Shown here: positions 44,500 through 55,897 of the stretch, piece by piece
Numbering within the stretch: the stretch's first letter is position 1
Layout: every line of letters starts with the position of its first letter
Origin: Hypomesus transpacificus
Lineage: Eukaryota > Chordata > Actinopteri > Osmeriformes > Osmeridae
Direction of reading: 5' to 3'
NCBI RefSeq assembly: GCF_021917145.1
Contig: NC_061075.1
Location: 1,106,215 to 1,170,214 of the forward strand
Length of the DNA: 64,000 nucleotides
Position numbers and translations under genes: made by a program
Notes under the pieces: generated by a model
Seen by the model: the letters and a program-made list of their open reading frames with translations, nothing else
What the model was told of the DNA's origin: nothing
The model's database searches: none

Positions 44500-45312
44500 C
44501 CATTGAGGGCTTGATAGCGATATCTGTCCCAAAGTGTGCCATGTAAGGGATATGGGCAAGAGGTAGTCCCGCTATTCCAAGAATGACAAACGTGGACCTG
44601 AAAACGCTGATACGTCTGATTGATGCCGATTAGGTGTTCCCTCCTGTTTCCTGTGATAGCCGGCCAGGGTCCGGATGCTTCTGAGATGGTTCCAGAGTTT
44701 TGTGCTGTGGTTGCACATATATGACAACAACCCAAGTAGATCTCAGACTCATTGATTTACTCATCAGGCAGCTTCACACGGGTCACAATGACCGGAAGGT
44801 TCACGACGACTCATCGTTGTGCTGCGACAACTTTACCCAATACAAAAAGTAATAACAAGCTTTTTTTTCTTTTAACCTTCACGCTGTGGGGGGGGGGGGG
44901 GGGGGGGTCTGAGACAGCTTGACGGTTCAAAGAAAATGCTTCACTTTATTTTTGTGTGAGGTTAAGCTGTCGCAACACGTGTGTGTGTGTGGGGGGGGTC
45001 ACAATGATTGAAGGGTTACAATGACCCAAAGATAACACAAGGGTTAATCAGGGGGTACATGTGCTGTAGCTCTACCACGACCGCCCACCAGTCAATGTGA
45101 ACAGGCTGTGTGACTCCTACCTGCTACATGTGTGTCGCTTCGATGCTTAGTAACTTGGAGGGGTAATATTCTCCGACAGAAACGTCTGCTGTGGTGAAGA
45201 GTTTCCATTGCCGTTGTCTTATCAGTTACCTTAAACCTGGTATCACATCTAATCTGACCTACTGCATGACACATACACTCAGGTTCTCTCGTCTGCTTGT
45301 TTGTCTCTATCT

Positions 45313-45348
<36 letters not shown>

Positions 45349-46051
45349 CCCTTAGGAATAATGGATTTCTTCCTTGTGTCTTGAGGTAGCTTTCACCTGA
45401 CATAAGTACTCGGTCTAAACAGCTACTCATCTGTTGAGTCGAATACAATTAATTGTATGCGTGTGTGGGGGGGTCACTTTTCGAGTGGTGGTGATGACTG
45501 TGGGTGGAGTTGTGGGACCTACGTTGAATCAACATTTTTATACTATGATTATCTTATTTCAGTATTACTATACTGTATTTGAAGCATGTGGCATTGATAA
45601 CAGGCTCCGGACCATCATAGAGGCCGCATTAATGCGGGAGTGTTCGAATAACGGGCCTCTATAATTAGAAAACGAGATAGACGCTACTGCACCTTCAATA
45701 ACATAATTTATTTATAATCGATGAGTACAGTCCAGCTGGTTTGAGAAAGGAATGTATGTGCCTATGGGCTACCGTAAGCGAGCAACCTACCTTGAACAGA
45801 CATTCTGTCAGTCCCCGTCGAATCTGCGTCCACATAACGGCGCATAAGAAGAACAGGCCAATTTCGGTCCACGTAATATATGCGTTATCCAAGAGTGTAT
45901 TTTTAGAGAGCTCCAGTCCGCACGTGTTACAGTCTCTAAACGCACCGTACATAACGGTAGAAGCTTTCGTGATGAAGTCCACATAGCCAGGCATGGGCTC
46001 CACTTTTACGGCAGCGTAGCTCATGCTGTCATCCCCGGTACGACTATCCAT
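29887..46051 (-). CDS. cers1: Ceramide synthase 1, six coding exons, 364 aa
   Basis: Coding exons in transcript order: 46051-45791, 34057-33898, 31726-31546, 31145-30984, 30543-30396, 30069-29887. All junctions are GT-AG and phases join to 364 residues; human CERS1 has 350. The protein is a multipass ER enzyme that N-acylates sphingoid bases, in the family with C18-CoA preference. It lacks the Hox-like domain of other ceramide synthases, as CERS1 does. The TLC domain shows His186-His187 (HHVITL) and His213-Asp214 ([11 protein letters not shown]), the catalytic Lag1p signature. [14 protein letters not shown] and VFYDW blocks match human. The last exon ([13 protein letters not shown], then an Ala/Asp-rich tail) departs from the mammalian C-terminus. 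Intron 1 is 11.7 kb and filled with arrays. It lies about 1.6 kb downstream of cope in the same orientation. Confidence 0.95.
30297..30395. repeat. GGCGAGGGAGGGGG array beside the cers1 exon 5 donor
   Basis: Five copies of a 14-bp unit plus G runs fill the first 100 bases of intron 5, directly against the donor at 30395/30396. The transcript has C-rich sequence; the template strand is G-rich. Confidence 0.9.
30689..30975. repeat. GTGTGTGTTTCCAGGTGAGT array in cers1 intron 4
   Basis: About 14 units of TTTCCAGGTG(A/T)GTGTGTG. On the minus strand each unit has CACCTGGAAACACAC, sharing TCACCTGG with the end of exon 4 at 30984. Confidence 0.92.
31385..31466. repeat. CA/CCC-rich tract
   Basis: ACACACACA runs separated by CCCCC and AACCC in cers1 intron 3. 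Low complexity; no coding role. Confidence 0.8.
31979..32241. repeat. (GACA)n array with GATGAGACA interruptions
   Basis: GACAGACA tetramers with periodic AGATAGACA and AGATGAGACA blocks, forming a higher-order period of about 60-70 bases. Lies in cers1 intron 2. Confidence 0.92.
32400..32735. repeat. CCCTCTCTCCCTCC pyrimidine array
   Basis: Pyrimidine-only units of CCCCCTCTCTCCCT in cers1 intron 2, most regular from 32610 to 32735. 32736-33897 is unique intron sequence without an exon. Confidence 0.85.
34648..34748. repeat. C-rich tract
   Basis: CCCTCCCCCTCCCCCC runs in cers1 intron 1, G-rich on the sense strand of cers1 and with G-quadruplex potential in that transcript. Confidence 0.8.
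35455..35740. repeat. (GAGAGACA)n purine array
   Basis: GAGAGACA and GAGAGAGACAAA units, about 285 bases, in cers1 intron 1. Long frames on both strands are repeat translations. Confidence 0.92.
36046..36095. repeat. (CA)n microsatellite
   Basis: About 24 CA dinucleotides in cers1 intron 1. Confidence 0.93.
36278..36415. repeat. 51-bp tandem repeat, 2.6 copies
   Basis: Two nearly identical 51-bp units beginning AATAGACTAGATATGCTGCA, followed by a diverged partial third. Lies just before the large GTGTGGAGGACA array. Confidence 0.88.
36543..37490. repeat. GTGTGTGGAGGACA minisatellite, about 950 bp
   Basis: About 60 units of three length classes: GTGTGTGGAGGACA (14), GTGTGTGTGGAGGACA (16) and forms with GGAGGAGACA. 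The classes follow each other in repeated blocks, which indicates higher-order duplication. Frames over 300 codons on both strands are artefacts. Confidence 0.95.
37720..37765. repeat. (GGGA)n tract
   Basis: Eleven GGGA tetramers in cers1 intron 1. 37770-38400 is otherwise low-complexity C/T- and G/A-rich DNA. Confidence 0.9.
39141..39405. repeat. 23-bp minisatellite, about 12 copies
   Basis: Unit CTGTACTGGGCCTCATGCAG plus GGT, with GTCC, GTTC and GGCC variants. Preceded by CA/CACAAGCT tracts at 39065-39140. All three + frames stay open because the unit has no stop codon in any phase. Confidence 0.92.
40120..40158. repeat. (GTCT)n tract
   Basis: About nine GTCT tetramers in cers1 intron 1. 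Confidence 0.9.
40378..40466. repeat. (GA)n microsatellite
   Basis: About 42 GA dinucleotides; flanking DNA to 40680 stays GA-rich. 40680-42700 is unique cers1 intron 1 sequence with AGCTAGCT-rich patches around 41640-41940. Confidence 0.93.
42729..43122. repeat. GACCAGGCCAGGCCAGACCAAGCTA minisatellite
   Basis: About 16 diverged copies of a unit of roughly 20-25 bp built from CTAGACCAGGCC and AGACCAAG. Copies vary in length by 5-bp GGCCA steps. Confidence 0.9.
43901..44002. repeat. (CAGGGGGAA)n 9-bp repeat
   Basis: Eleven copies of CAGGGGGAA with a few GGAG and AAGGGG variants. Each unit has a run of five G, so any four neighbouring units satisfy a G-quadruplex pattern on the + strand. Confidence 0.93.
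44120..44495. repeat. Purine (GA)n tract, about 375 bp
   Basis: GA dinucleotides with AAAGA, GGAAGA and GGGCGA interruptions. Nearly unbroken purine on + and pyrimidine on the cers1 sense strand. Confidence 0.93.
44888..44907. repeat. Run of 20 G
   Basis: Homopolymer in cers1 intron 1; its length may be an assembly estimate. Confidence 0.9.
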
Positions 46052-47640
46052 TGTGGGGGAGAACGGCTGGAAAACTTATCCCAATTAGGACAGAGACCGC
46101 GGATTCTCTTTACGCGAAGCTACAGAGCAAGCTGGCTAGCCTAAAAACTCTAGAAAAACTGTAAGCGGCTTAACCTCTCAAGTAGCCTAATTCTTTGTTT
46201 TCTAATTTAAGACACGGGCCCATGTCGCATACTGTACAAGACAGCCTTATGACTGAGAGTAAGGCCTTCAAAAATCAAACCAAATATTTCTGCTGAACTG
46301 CAAAACGTATTGATCTAATGGCCAATAACAAATGCGGTATTGCAATTAATCTGGTCCATGAAAATTGATTTAGATTTGGTTAATTCCCCTTCACAAAGCC
46401 GATGGATAGCTAAGCTACCTCATCATCAGTGCTAGCAAGATGATTAGCCGCCTAGCTAAATCAAATGTACAAAATACAGGGTCGATCAGCATTTACACGT
46501 CCAGCTATCAACCACGCAGGTTTTAATAAAAAATTTGATATCTCAAAAATTACTATCGTATAACAACATTAGTCTAGTATTAGTATAGCTTCCGCCCCTA
46601 TTCAAATTATAAAGTGAGAAGAAGTGCCATAAAGAACAGTAGGCAAGTATGCGTTTCTTTCTGACGTTAAATTCTGTATGGTCTCATCTCCGCTATTCGC
46701 CTTATATAACATATCCTCGTCATTTCATTATTTAGAATACCAGATCTATAGAGAATACAAAACGAGCCACACTGGAATACTTATATTGATGAAAAATAGA
46801 CCGTAACGCCGAAAAAAATCAAGAATGTATCCTCAATGATCTGCTTCCTCTCGTTGCGCGTCTGTCGCTGTGCTGGCCAACGTGCCAGGCAGCGTTTTGA
46901 CAAGATCGTCTGAAAAAAATCGCGCTGCTTCAATGGGAATCAATGTAGAACATGACTCCTTACGGCACGTGAATGCTATTCGCTAACAGTTCTTTAAAGA
47001 TTGTAAGCGTATGTCGTTTTTTTTCTTTCGTGTTTCGCGCACCGTCTCAGAATGCCTTTTCTAATTTCAACTTTGCGCCGAACGAAGAAAAAGGCAAAGG
47101 CGGCGTGACGTAATTATGGCCCGCTATCTTCTTCAACAGCGAAGCAAGGATTAAAACATGCCTGAGTTCATTTAAAGCGGCAGTAAAATATGTTTCATCC
47201 GATCGGACAAAGGGGTGGTCCGATTTTTCTGGAGAAAAGGGGTGTGATCAGAGACGGCCTGCTTGCTTGGGTGCATTTCCATGTGCTTCACAGAAATGGA
47301 GGCAGAATGGCAACGACAATTTTTGCAATCTTGCAAAACGTGGAATACTAGTACCTTGAAAATGTACAAATTCATAACTTCCTCTGTGTTGACGCTTTCA
47401 CAAACCCTGAGTGAGGTTCCTCATATAATAAAAACCTAACAAGTTACAAATAAACCCCACAACGTTTCCTCTTGCACTATGTCAAACAGACTTAGGCTGT
47501 ACTTGAGAACACTTATTGCTTAAATGAATGTCATCAAGTAATTCAGGTTCTGAGTTTCTATAGCAAACATTATAGATAACCTAGTTGACATTATTGCCTA
47601 CATCATATAAAGCCACACTGTGTACTGAATGAAATAAAAC
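46052..47640 (-). promoter_or_regulatory. Region between cope 3' end and cers1 start
   Basis: Holds the cers1 5' UTR and promoter by position. CG dinucleotides cluster at 46840-47120. No TATA box or exon could be assigned with confidence. Confidence 0.4.
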
Positions 47641-47641
47641 A

Positions 47642-47647
47642 TTTATT
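47642..47647 (-). terminator. Candidate cope polyadenylation signal
   Basis: TTTATT on + is AATAAA on the cope strand, about 340 bases past the cope stop codon. It would give a short 3' UTR. Confidence 0.6.
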
Positions 47648-47982
47648 ACCCACACAAAAGGAATGCTTTGGAGATACGGGTAGGTATTTGCAATGAAAGA
47701 AATGCAAATGTTCCAAACATCAAAGGGGGCTCTCAAAATAGATACCTTTTCATGTTGTTGCTCTGGTCTGGTTGTGTAAAAAAAAAAAGTTAAAAAAAGA
47801 ATTTTGCATCTGTTTAATAGTAACTGAGGCAGATGGTTTGACCAAATTGATCAAATAAAACCAGTTGTATTCTATAGATGTATTCCATTCATTGAAATTC
47901 CATTATTCACGATACAATAAATCAAAGTGACAGAGAAAATGTCTGTGTTGCGTACAGGTATCTAAACATATTCTAAGAAATC

Positions 47983-50900
47983 TCATGCTGTTGCCGTAGG
48001 TGCATATTGCATGGCCAGTCTGTCGAAGTCATTCTCCTGGGGAATGAGAGAAGATGACACCCGTTAAATGATATGTTTACCTGCTCCACATTCAAACAAA
48101 CTGACTTCGCAATACAACTGGATTACGTATCTTGTTTGTTTACGCACTACGTGTTGGCACGTAGTTACAGGTTACCTCAATTGGATCCGATCCACGGACA
48201 AAGTGCGACCAATCGGGGAGTTGAATTAACTTTAGGTCATTGAATGCTGGAAGCAAGATCAAAAGGGGCGGAGCCAGAGGCATCAACTCACCTTGGTGAA
48301 GTATTTTTTGAGGAAGGGGTGGGACCTATGAGCATCTTTCAGCTGAGACAGATACCGATTGGTTACCTTCAAGCAGACAAACAGAGAGGTGGGATTTGGG
48401 GAAACTTTGTGTATTGGGCACGGCATACATAAACATAGCAACATGATACAGGACTGAACATTACAATATAATTCACGTGTTGGATGAATACTTTTTTAAA
48501 TATATATTTTTATAGGGTTAGGGTTTCCAAAAAACATGAATCATCAAATACTATATTATTGAAGATAATGACTGGCACATCAAATGGAGGACCGATTTTG
48601 TTGTGTTTTTTTCATACAGGACTATACCACTATAATAGGACAATAGGGGGAAATGAAAATAAACTTTTACTTAAGTTCAATGACATTGGAAAGCTCTATG
48701 ATTTAGATAAATTTGATTCGTCAAAATAATGTAAATGGTCTAAAACAAAGTTCTTGTTCATCGTCGATAATATCTTCAAACCCATTTTTAAGAAATCCAT
48801 TTGAAGATGATTATGAGAACTCTATTGATTATTTACCTTATATCTGGATCGAGAGATGATAAGTCAAGCTTTTATCTTACGAACTTTGTATTCTTCCGCA
48901 GTTCTGCTAAGTGGCTAAGTTTGCTGATACCCGAGTCCAAGACATTCACGTCAGCAGAAAGAATCAAATGGCTCCTGATATGGTGTGACGATGTCTGCCA
49001 AGTGAGCCACAAGTGTAGGAACCTCAGGGGAGCCCCAACCAGACGAGCTCCTTTTAAACAGTTGTGGGTCCAACTACTCACCTCTGGGGCTTTTCCCAGG
49101 TGCTGTGTCAACACGATCAGGTTGATTAAAGTCTCTGGGTGCCCGCTGTCCTGGAGACCCGAAAGACACACACACACACACACACACACAAAGCAAGGAT
49201 GGGTTAGCACGTCTGTTAACAAAGTTGTCCATGTTTACACAAGCCTGTTGTGTTCGGAACACCTGTTCAGGGGGTGAAACATAAGACTTCAGTGTTTTTT
49301 TTTTTTTGGATGATCAGTGTACTGTGACATCCAGTAAGATCAAACAACACGTTTCTTTTTTTGCCTACTGAAGCGAGTCACCAGGGGTAAAAGGACTTCA
49401 GTGTATTTGGCTCCATCTACTGTTCGGTTCCAAGAGCACAACTTAAGCAAGATGGTGTATCTGAGGTACTGTATCTGCATGTTAGCATGCTAACATGGTC
49501 CAGGACTGATAGTTTAGCATACTCCAACTAGTGTACACCACCGTGTATACGAGGCAGCTACTTGCTAGCGTGCTAACCTTGTCCAGGGCCTCCTGCAGCA
49601 CGCCCTCTGCCTCCTCCCACTTGTTCTGGGCCATGTAGCAGGCGGCCTGGCCGTTGAGCAGCAGCAGCGTGGCCGAGTACTTCTCTGACATCTCCTGGAA
49701 AATGTAGTAGGCATCCTGCAGCTTGTCTCCCCCCTGGGCCGGGAGAGAGGGAGGGAGAGGGGGGGAGAGAGAGAGGGAGGGAGGGAGAGAGAGAAGGGGG
49801 CAAACACCAGGAGACAAATGGGGGAAGAATTTGAGAATTTGGCAAAGATGAAAAGGGATCCATTGGACCCGTTTCAAAACAACTACTGAATCCTAACCAG
49901 CACGAGGGGGAAGTTCTGTGTTTCAAGGTTGTTTGTCATCCAGGCTTACCACAGAGATGTTCACCCAGGCAGTGGCCAGCTGGGTCAGAGTGGCGTCTTC
50001 ATCCTGTTCCTGCATCTTCTTCAGCTCCTTCCTGTCGACGTTAAACATCAACACCATCAAGAACATCATCAACATCATCAACAACATCAACAACAAACAT
50101 TATCAAACCACAACAACATCAACAAACAACCACAACATCAACAAACAACCACAACCTCATCAACAGACATCAACAACAGGTAGTACAGGTTCTTCTTGAT
50201 ACAGACGATGATATTCACATGCTGCTGAAGGAACCCTGTACCTTGCCAAGTCAACTCGGTCCAGACTGAGCAGAATCTGAATGGTCATCGCCATGCTGCA
50301 AACAGACAAGTTGTTTACCGACTTATATAGCTGGATTTGTGTTTCTGTATTACCTCTGTCTATTACAACTGGCAGCATTATCCAACTTTTGAGCTGAATT
50401 ATAATATATTTGTATAATATATTTTCTATGGTATAGTATCATTCATTTAAGATGCTAACAGAAGATCAAATAATTCGATGGAAGAAAAGGCACTAGGTGA
50501 AGAGGTGGTTGTCCTCACCACTCCAGACTCTCTCCCTGGTGAAGAGTCCTGAGAGCAGCGTCAGAGTTCATTTCGTGGTAGTAGATGGACGCAGCCATCA
50601 GGAGGAAGGTGGTGTTGGCTGCGTCCACGCTCTTTGCCATCTTCTTATCCAGGTCTGCTACAATGGCATCCCTGGAAGGCCAGTGGCAAAAGATACATGA
50701 GACACCAACAGTACACAGGGCTGTTGGTCTCAACTCTTCTTCTGCAAAGCCTTCTGGGAAGTTTTTTTTTTTTTTTTTTTCTAAGTAGTGGCTGTACCTC
50801 TGTTTTTTGACAACCGTTCTAGGCATTTGGGGATTAAAGCCAGACAATAGAAGTAGAATACTAATAGAGCCAAGAGTGCTTTTTTAGACACTGGAATGAT

Positions 50901-51647
50901 CACAATTAAGGTTGCAGGAGTGATATGTGACCTTTTGCTTTCGTTGGCACGGTAATCTGCAAACATCTTGACAGCCTGAAGTTCAGCTGCAGAGCTAGAC
51001 TTGATGTCATCCAGAACTACTCCATACTTCCTCTGAAAACAGACATACTAGTCAGACCGTTTGACAAAGGATTTCACAGATCCAGTATGATGCAGTAATC
51101 AGATGCCATTGATAACGATGGTAGAAATATTGCTACTGTATCTTTGTAATCCTGAGGAAATCTTCTGTGGCTTATATAGCAGGTATGTGTCATGTATGTT
51201 GAAGATACCATAAACACTAGACATTTATTCACCAAAACATGCATAAGGATCATGACTATAATCCGTTTATCGAAGACATCGGTGTCTACATCGTACTTGG
51301 GCTATGTAGGCTCTGTACAGGAACATGTCTCTCTCGACCTCCTTTTCTGGTGAAGATGGCTGTAGAGAGAAAAATAACAGTACAATCTCGATTAAACATT
51401 CAGTATATAATTATCCTCGAACTGACTGGCTAGCGTTAGCTTGATTACGTTGGCAAGACAGTTAGCCGGCTTGGAATGTATTGTGGTGAATGATTTGAAA
51501 TACTGCCAACAACGACAAAAGCCTTCGACTGAAATTGTAGTTTACCTTGACTTTCTGTGCCTCGTTAATGCATTGTTGATAACTTCCAATGTAATAGGCA
51601 TTTTTCACATCGAAAAGCTCATCAACTTCTCCCTGTTGTGCCGCCAT
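47983..51647 (-). CDS. cope: Coatomer subunit epsilon, 10 coding exons, 302 aa
   Basis: Coding exons in transcript order: 51647-51546, 51359-51297, 51032-50932, 50671-50519, 50295-50242, 50031-49950, 49733-49578, 49150-49082, 48366-48292, 48036-47983. All junctions are GT-AG; phases join to 302 residues (human 308). The start at 51647 is favoured over an in-frame ATG at 51698 because it sits in AACATGGCG and leads directly into [20 protein letters not shown], as in human. The family is a TPR-like helical protein of the COPI coat that works in retrograde Golgi-to-ER transport with alpha-COP. Conserved blocks include [40 protein letters not shown] and ENDFDRL near the end. Introns are small, and one (50044-50178) contains an ATC/AAC-rich repeat. 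cers1 follows in the same orientation. Confidence 0.96.
50044..50178. repeat. CATCAACAA-type repeat in cope intron 5
   Basis: Irregular CATCAA, CAACAA and AACCACAAC trinucleotide-based repeats between cope exons 5 and 6. Confidence 0.85.
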
Positions 51648-51760
51648 GTTGATTTGGGTGACTTCCTGGACACGTAGCAGCAGTGACGTCTCCGACAAAG
51701 ACGTATTTACGTGGCTTTATGGGACATGTAGTCTATGCAGTTCGTTTCATAAAACGGTCG
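51648..51760 (-). promoter_or_regulatory. cope proximal promoter
   Basis: Within 90 bases of the cope ATG are TGACGTC (51684-51690, CRE/ATF-like), TTACGTGGC (51707-51715, ACGTGG core as used by XBP1/CREB3-type factors) and, on the minus strand, ACTACATGTCCCA (51720-51732), which resembles the ZNF143/THAP11 composite motif. No TATA box is seen. The assignments rest on motif similarity only. Confidence 0.45.
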
Positions 51761-54700
51761 TTTGTGATTAAATAATTATGATCGATTTTAATGAATTAAC
51801 TAACGTTAGAGGGAATTGAGTGAGTCTATGAAAACATTTGAGTTGCACTACAAAGATCTTGAGAAGGAAAAGTGGAACAAGAACTCACAGCGCCCAATTT
51901 GCAACATTACACCAAAATACGCAAGAGGGCACACTAGCACCGTATTATTTTACAACCTGTTACAGCACTACGGGTAATAGAAACATAACGGTGAGATTTA
52001 AATAGCCTGGTTGATGCTGCCATGAGTGACATAAATTCGATTGTATATTACACCATATTATTTAAACATGCATGACTGTCATTTATTCATTTATACATTT
52101 ACTATACTATATACTATATATGTACTATTACACTGTGGTCTGTTCATTGCGTACTTTTTGCATGTATGTTGTATGTTGATTATACAAGACACACGTGAAT
52201 GAATCACAATTACCCTTAAACTTTACCTCCGGAATTCCGCTTCTATTCATTCACAGACCAGAAAGCACAAAAACATCCTGTGTAAAAACCTATTTAGAAA
52301 TGTCTGGTTTTACAATCTGTGTGTGTGTTTGAGTCTGTTGCCCATAGAGGTTTGTAAGGGGCCATATTGTTTAAATTTCGGATGAAGCTTCTTAACCTAA
52401 CAAATGTAAATATTTTTGTTTCATTAAGGCAAGTTATAGCTGGTTTTCTATTGATAACTATTGTGTGACATGTGTCCCCATTTGCTTATGGCATTAAACA
52501 CATTTCCATAGTTCCTGCTCATTGTTCTCTTGTACCGTTTCCTTTGGGAAATTCTCAGCCTTGGATTTGGAATTTAGTTGGGGATAATTACTGGAAACCG
52601 TAAGGGGGCAGGGAATGTTGAGCCAAACGGCACATTCTCCGTGCATGATTGGTTCGGTTTGGCCACAGCAGGCTCTTCTATTGGTCAAACAAAACATCAA
52701 TCTGGAGCATTCGAAGTCTTACAACTTCGAAACTTTTTTGCGTTGCGAAAGGGTCAAATTACAAACTCCTGGCTGTAACCGATCTCAACAGACAGAGAGA
52801 AGAAAACACTTTTCAATTATTTACAAAATTGTACCTGAGACAAAGAACAGTTGCATGGTGGACAGTTGAAAAAGCGTTTCTCGAGTGAAGACGGATATCT
52901 GGGAGAAAATGTTGTGAGCGTAACTATGCCACGGAATGCCATAATGAAGACGAGATTTTACCAGGAGTGAATTGACAATTGTATCAAGACTGCCTCTGTG
53001 AACCACTCACGCCTTGCATCCGGTTTGAATTGAACGAAAGGTAAATTCAGTACTTGGCACTTGATGGTAAAGATGTGGACAAAGGCTTTACTAACACAAT
53101 GTCAACTAGAGTAGCCTACATTGAGAACTTGGGGAACTCATCGAGGCTAGTTAACATGAGTGGTGTGCCATTTAAGAAGACAATTTATATGCAGTTATAG
53201 GTCTACAAAATTTTATAATCTGTTGTATCGTGAAAAGGCACGTCATCCCATTTAATTTGGGATCTCATGTTCCTTGTTTTGGCTGCTCTGAACAGGCTAC
53301 TTTAGCTTTGATTGACAGCTTTCAGGAGACATGACTGATGCAAATCCCGGGCATGTTGAAGTTAATCCCCGACGTTCACAATGGATTAATACAACCTATC
53401 TGAAATAGCCCACATTTCAAACTTTCTCCTGGTAAGAAGTTGGACAGGCGTATAAAGTATTCATTCACAAAAAAAGGATCAAAATGCTAACCACGTTCTG
53501 CCACAGGTTGTTTACATACTCCTTAAGTAATCCCTGAACAAGCCGTGTTGTATGATGAACAGAACCTTCTTTGTGCAGCTTTCTATAGGTAGGCCTGTGA
53601 AACCATGTAGTCAGCTCATTATCTCCTGGAACATTCATCACATTTATCAAAGCCATGTTGTCACGTAAATCATGGCTCTAAACAAGAGCTGCACCTTTTA
53701 GCGCTACCCGGCTGTATCTGGGATGAAGTGATTTATTGCTCCTTGTGCCAGTGTTTGTCTCGCCACGCTGCCACCCTCGCTGGACTAGCTGTGGAACACT
53801 ACCAAGTCGGTCAGTCACAGCTGTGGTTGCGGTCGACCAGCTCATGCGGCCTTAAATGTTGGTTTGACCACTCTAAAGCCAGACTGTATTTACACTCTTT
53901 ACGCTCAGTCAAGGATGCTAAGTGCGATAGTCATGGTTGCCTGCTCGTTTCTCAGAAGCAGCGGTGTAACGTGTTAGGCTTGACTGAATCCATGGTGACA
54001 AACAGACAGACAGTAACTTATTTACGAGAGGCTCTGCAAGGTATTTTAGCAGATTTACTGGATGGCAAAGTTCAGTTGGCCAGTGCAGGTAGCCAGGCCC
54101 TGTGGTTGTCTAGGAGACGTACAACAGGCTTGAGAAATGCTATTCTGCAAAGGAGGAGTTGCAGGATAGTTTTGTATACCCTGGCTATCACAAGGACATG
54201 GGTCAGCAGGTTTGGCACAAACATTTGGTGTTCATGCATGCTGTCATTTGAGCAGAAGAGGGTTTCTGTGTAAAAGACTTCAATATGGAGTTTACTGATA
54301 GAAACGCAAACACTATCATTCTTTCTGTCTTTTTGAGAGTCTCTTTGAGAGTGACCGTGTGTCTGTCTCTGGGTGTGTGAATCAAACACTGATAAATACA
54401 TGCATGAAAACCCATAAACAAAACAAAAACATACAATACAATCAAACATACAGATCAAGGAACACTATCAGTAAAAGCTATTCTACATTTTAGTCAGACT
54501 TTTAAACTGGGCTCACCAGTAGCTCACTGTTCTCCTTAACCCACTTCCTGTTCTGATTCACCTGACCGTTACATCACATCCTCTTGTAGACTCATCCTCT
54601 CAGTAGGGCCTGACTGCATGCCCCCAGCTGCAGGGAGGGGTCAGTGAGTGTGTGAAGTAGTCAGGCGCTTCATCATGGCACTAGCTTCCCACCTCATCCA

Positions 54701-55280
54701 GACCCCGGGTGGTACTCTTAAGTGTTGGGCCGTTGATTGGATTAGCGGCCTCCACCTTTTCCTGGTCGGCGAGACAGAAGCATCATGGATCATTTAAATT
54801 GAAATGGAATGGTCTTTAGTTAGACAAAGGAGTGTAGTCCAAGACAAACCTTTGAGTGTGTGTGTGTGTGTGTTTTCACCTGTGTGGTTGTTTGACCTGT
54901 TGCATCATGGTAGACCCACCTCAGCCTGCTCTATTTTTGCCAAATTGCTGATATGAATTATTAATCTGCAATCCATTTTATGCTGGAACGTTAATTATTA
55001 ATGTAACAGCAGGCTTCAGCAGATCTGAGAAGACTGTAAAAAAGGCATGTGTGTGTGTGTGTGTGTGTGTTTGTGTGTGGGGACTGACTGTCACCCCCCC
55101 CCCCCCCCCCCAGGGCACACTGCACCCCTGATAGACAGTGTGGGAAGATGAGAGAGTGTGTCACAAAACACACACACCACACACACACACACGCATCCAG
55201 TGCACACACACGTACACACACACATACGTGCACACACTTACAAATACTGAGCTGAGCCCTTCTCTACTATTACATAATAG
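51761..55280. other. Spacer upstream of cope, no recognised gene
   Basis: Unique sequence. CCAAT-type motifs at about 52646 and 52680 could mark a promoter. A 181-codon frame (53728-54273) resembles no family I know and its length is near chance for a window of this size. The human neighbour of COPE, DDX49, is not visible. A C run lies at 55095-55112, within CA/GT tracts (55050-55240). Confidence 0.45.
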
Positions 55281-55289
55281 CTTTGAGTG

Positions 55290-55490
55290 AAGTGGAAAGG
55301 AGTGGACAAGGGAGAGAAGAGGACAGGAGAGGATAGAGGGGGGAGAGAGGGTGGGGAGGGGGAGAGAGGGGGAGGAGGAGAGAGGGTGGGGAGGGGGTGG
55401 GGAGGGGGAGAGAGGGTGGGGAGGGGGAGAGAGGGGGGAGAGAGGGTGGGGAGGGGGAGAGAGGGAGAGAGAGAGAGGGAAGGAGGGGGG
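55290..55490. repeat. GAGAGGGTGGGGAGGGGGA purine array
   Basis: About ten units of GAGAGGGTGGGGAGGGG on +, purine-only apart from single T bases. G-quadruplex-prone. Confidence 0.88.
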
Positions 55491-55897
55491 ATTCGCACAG
55501 CAAAACTTGATGAAAGATGAAATTTGCGCTACCGAGCAACGCTCGTTAGCCGTTTGATCCTGCAGAGCTGGTGCAGCCGGTGATCATCTGCCCATTCTCG
55601 ACACAAAGCACGGATGCACCTTACGTAACCATGGAGATTGTCTATTGTTTCTCCTCGAGATCTCTGGAAGTCTTGACTTCCTGTCTGCTTCTCGTTTTCG
55701 CTAATCTGGGATAAGGATACCCCGCTTCTGCATGAACAATGATTTTTTTGTTCTGAAAAAGAAAAAAATTGCATATGCCTGAGCCAGAAAACGCACAATA
55801 AAAACCATATCGAGACGCAACACCGTTATTCAACCAGTAACACCTGTTATGGAGGTGGCTGCTTTTCAACCCAGCGCCCCTACAGCTTCTCTGAGCA

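Noticed and set aside
48801..49277. 158-codon plus-strand frame antisense to cope
   Set aside because: It overlaps cope exon 8 on the other strand and resembles no protein; it is a shadow frame.
51462..51698. Upstream in-frame ATG of cope at 51698
   Set aside because: The added 17 residues ([17 protein letters not shown]) have no counterpart in the family, whereas the ATG at 51647 has a better context and fits the usual length.
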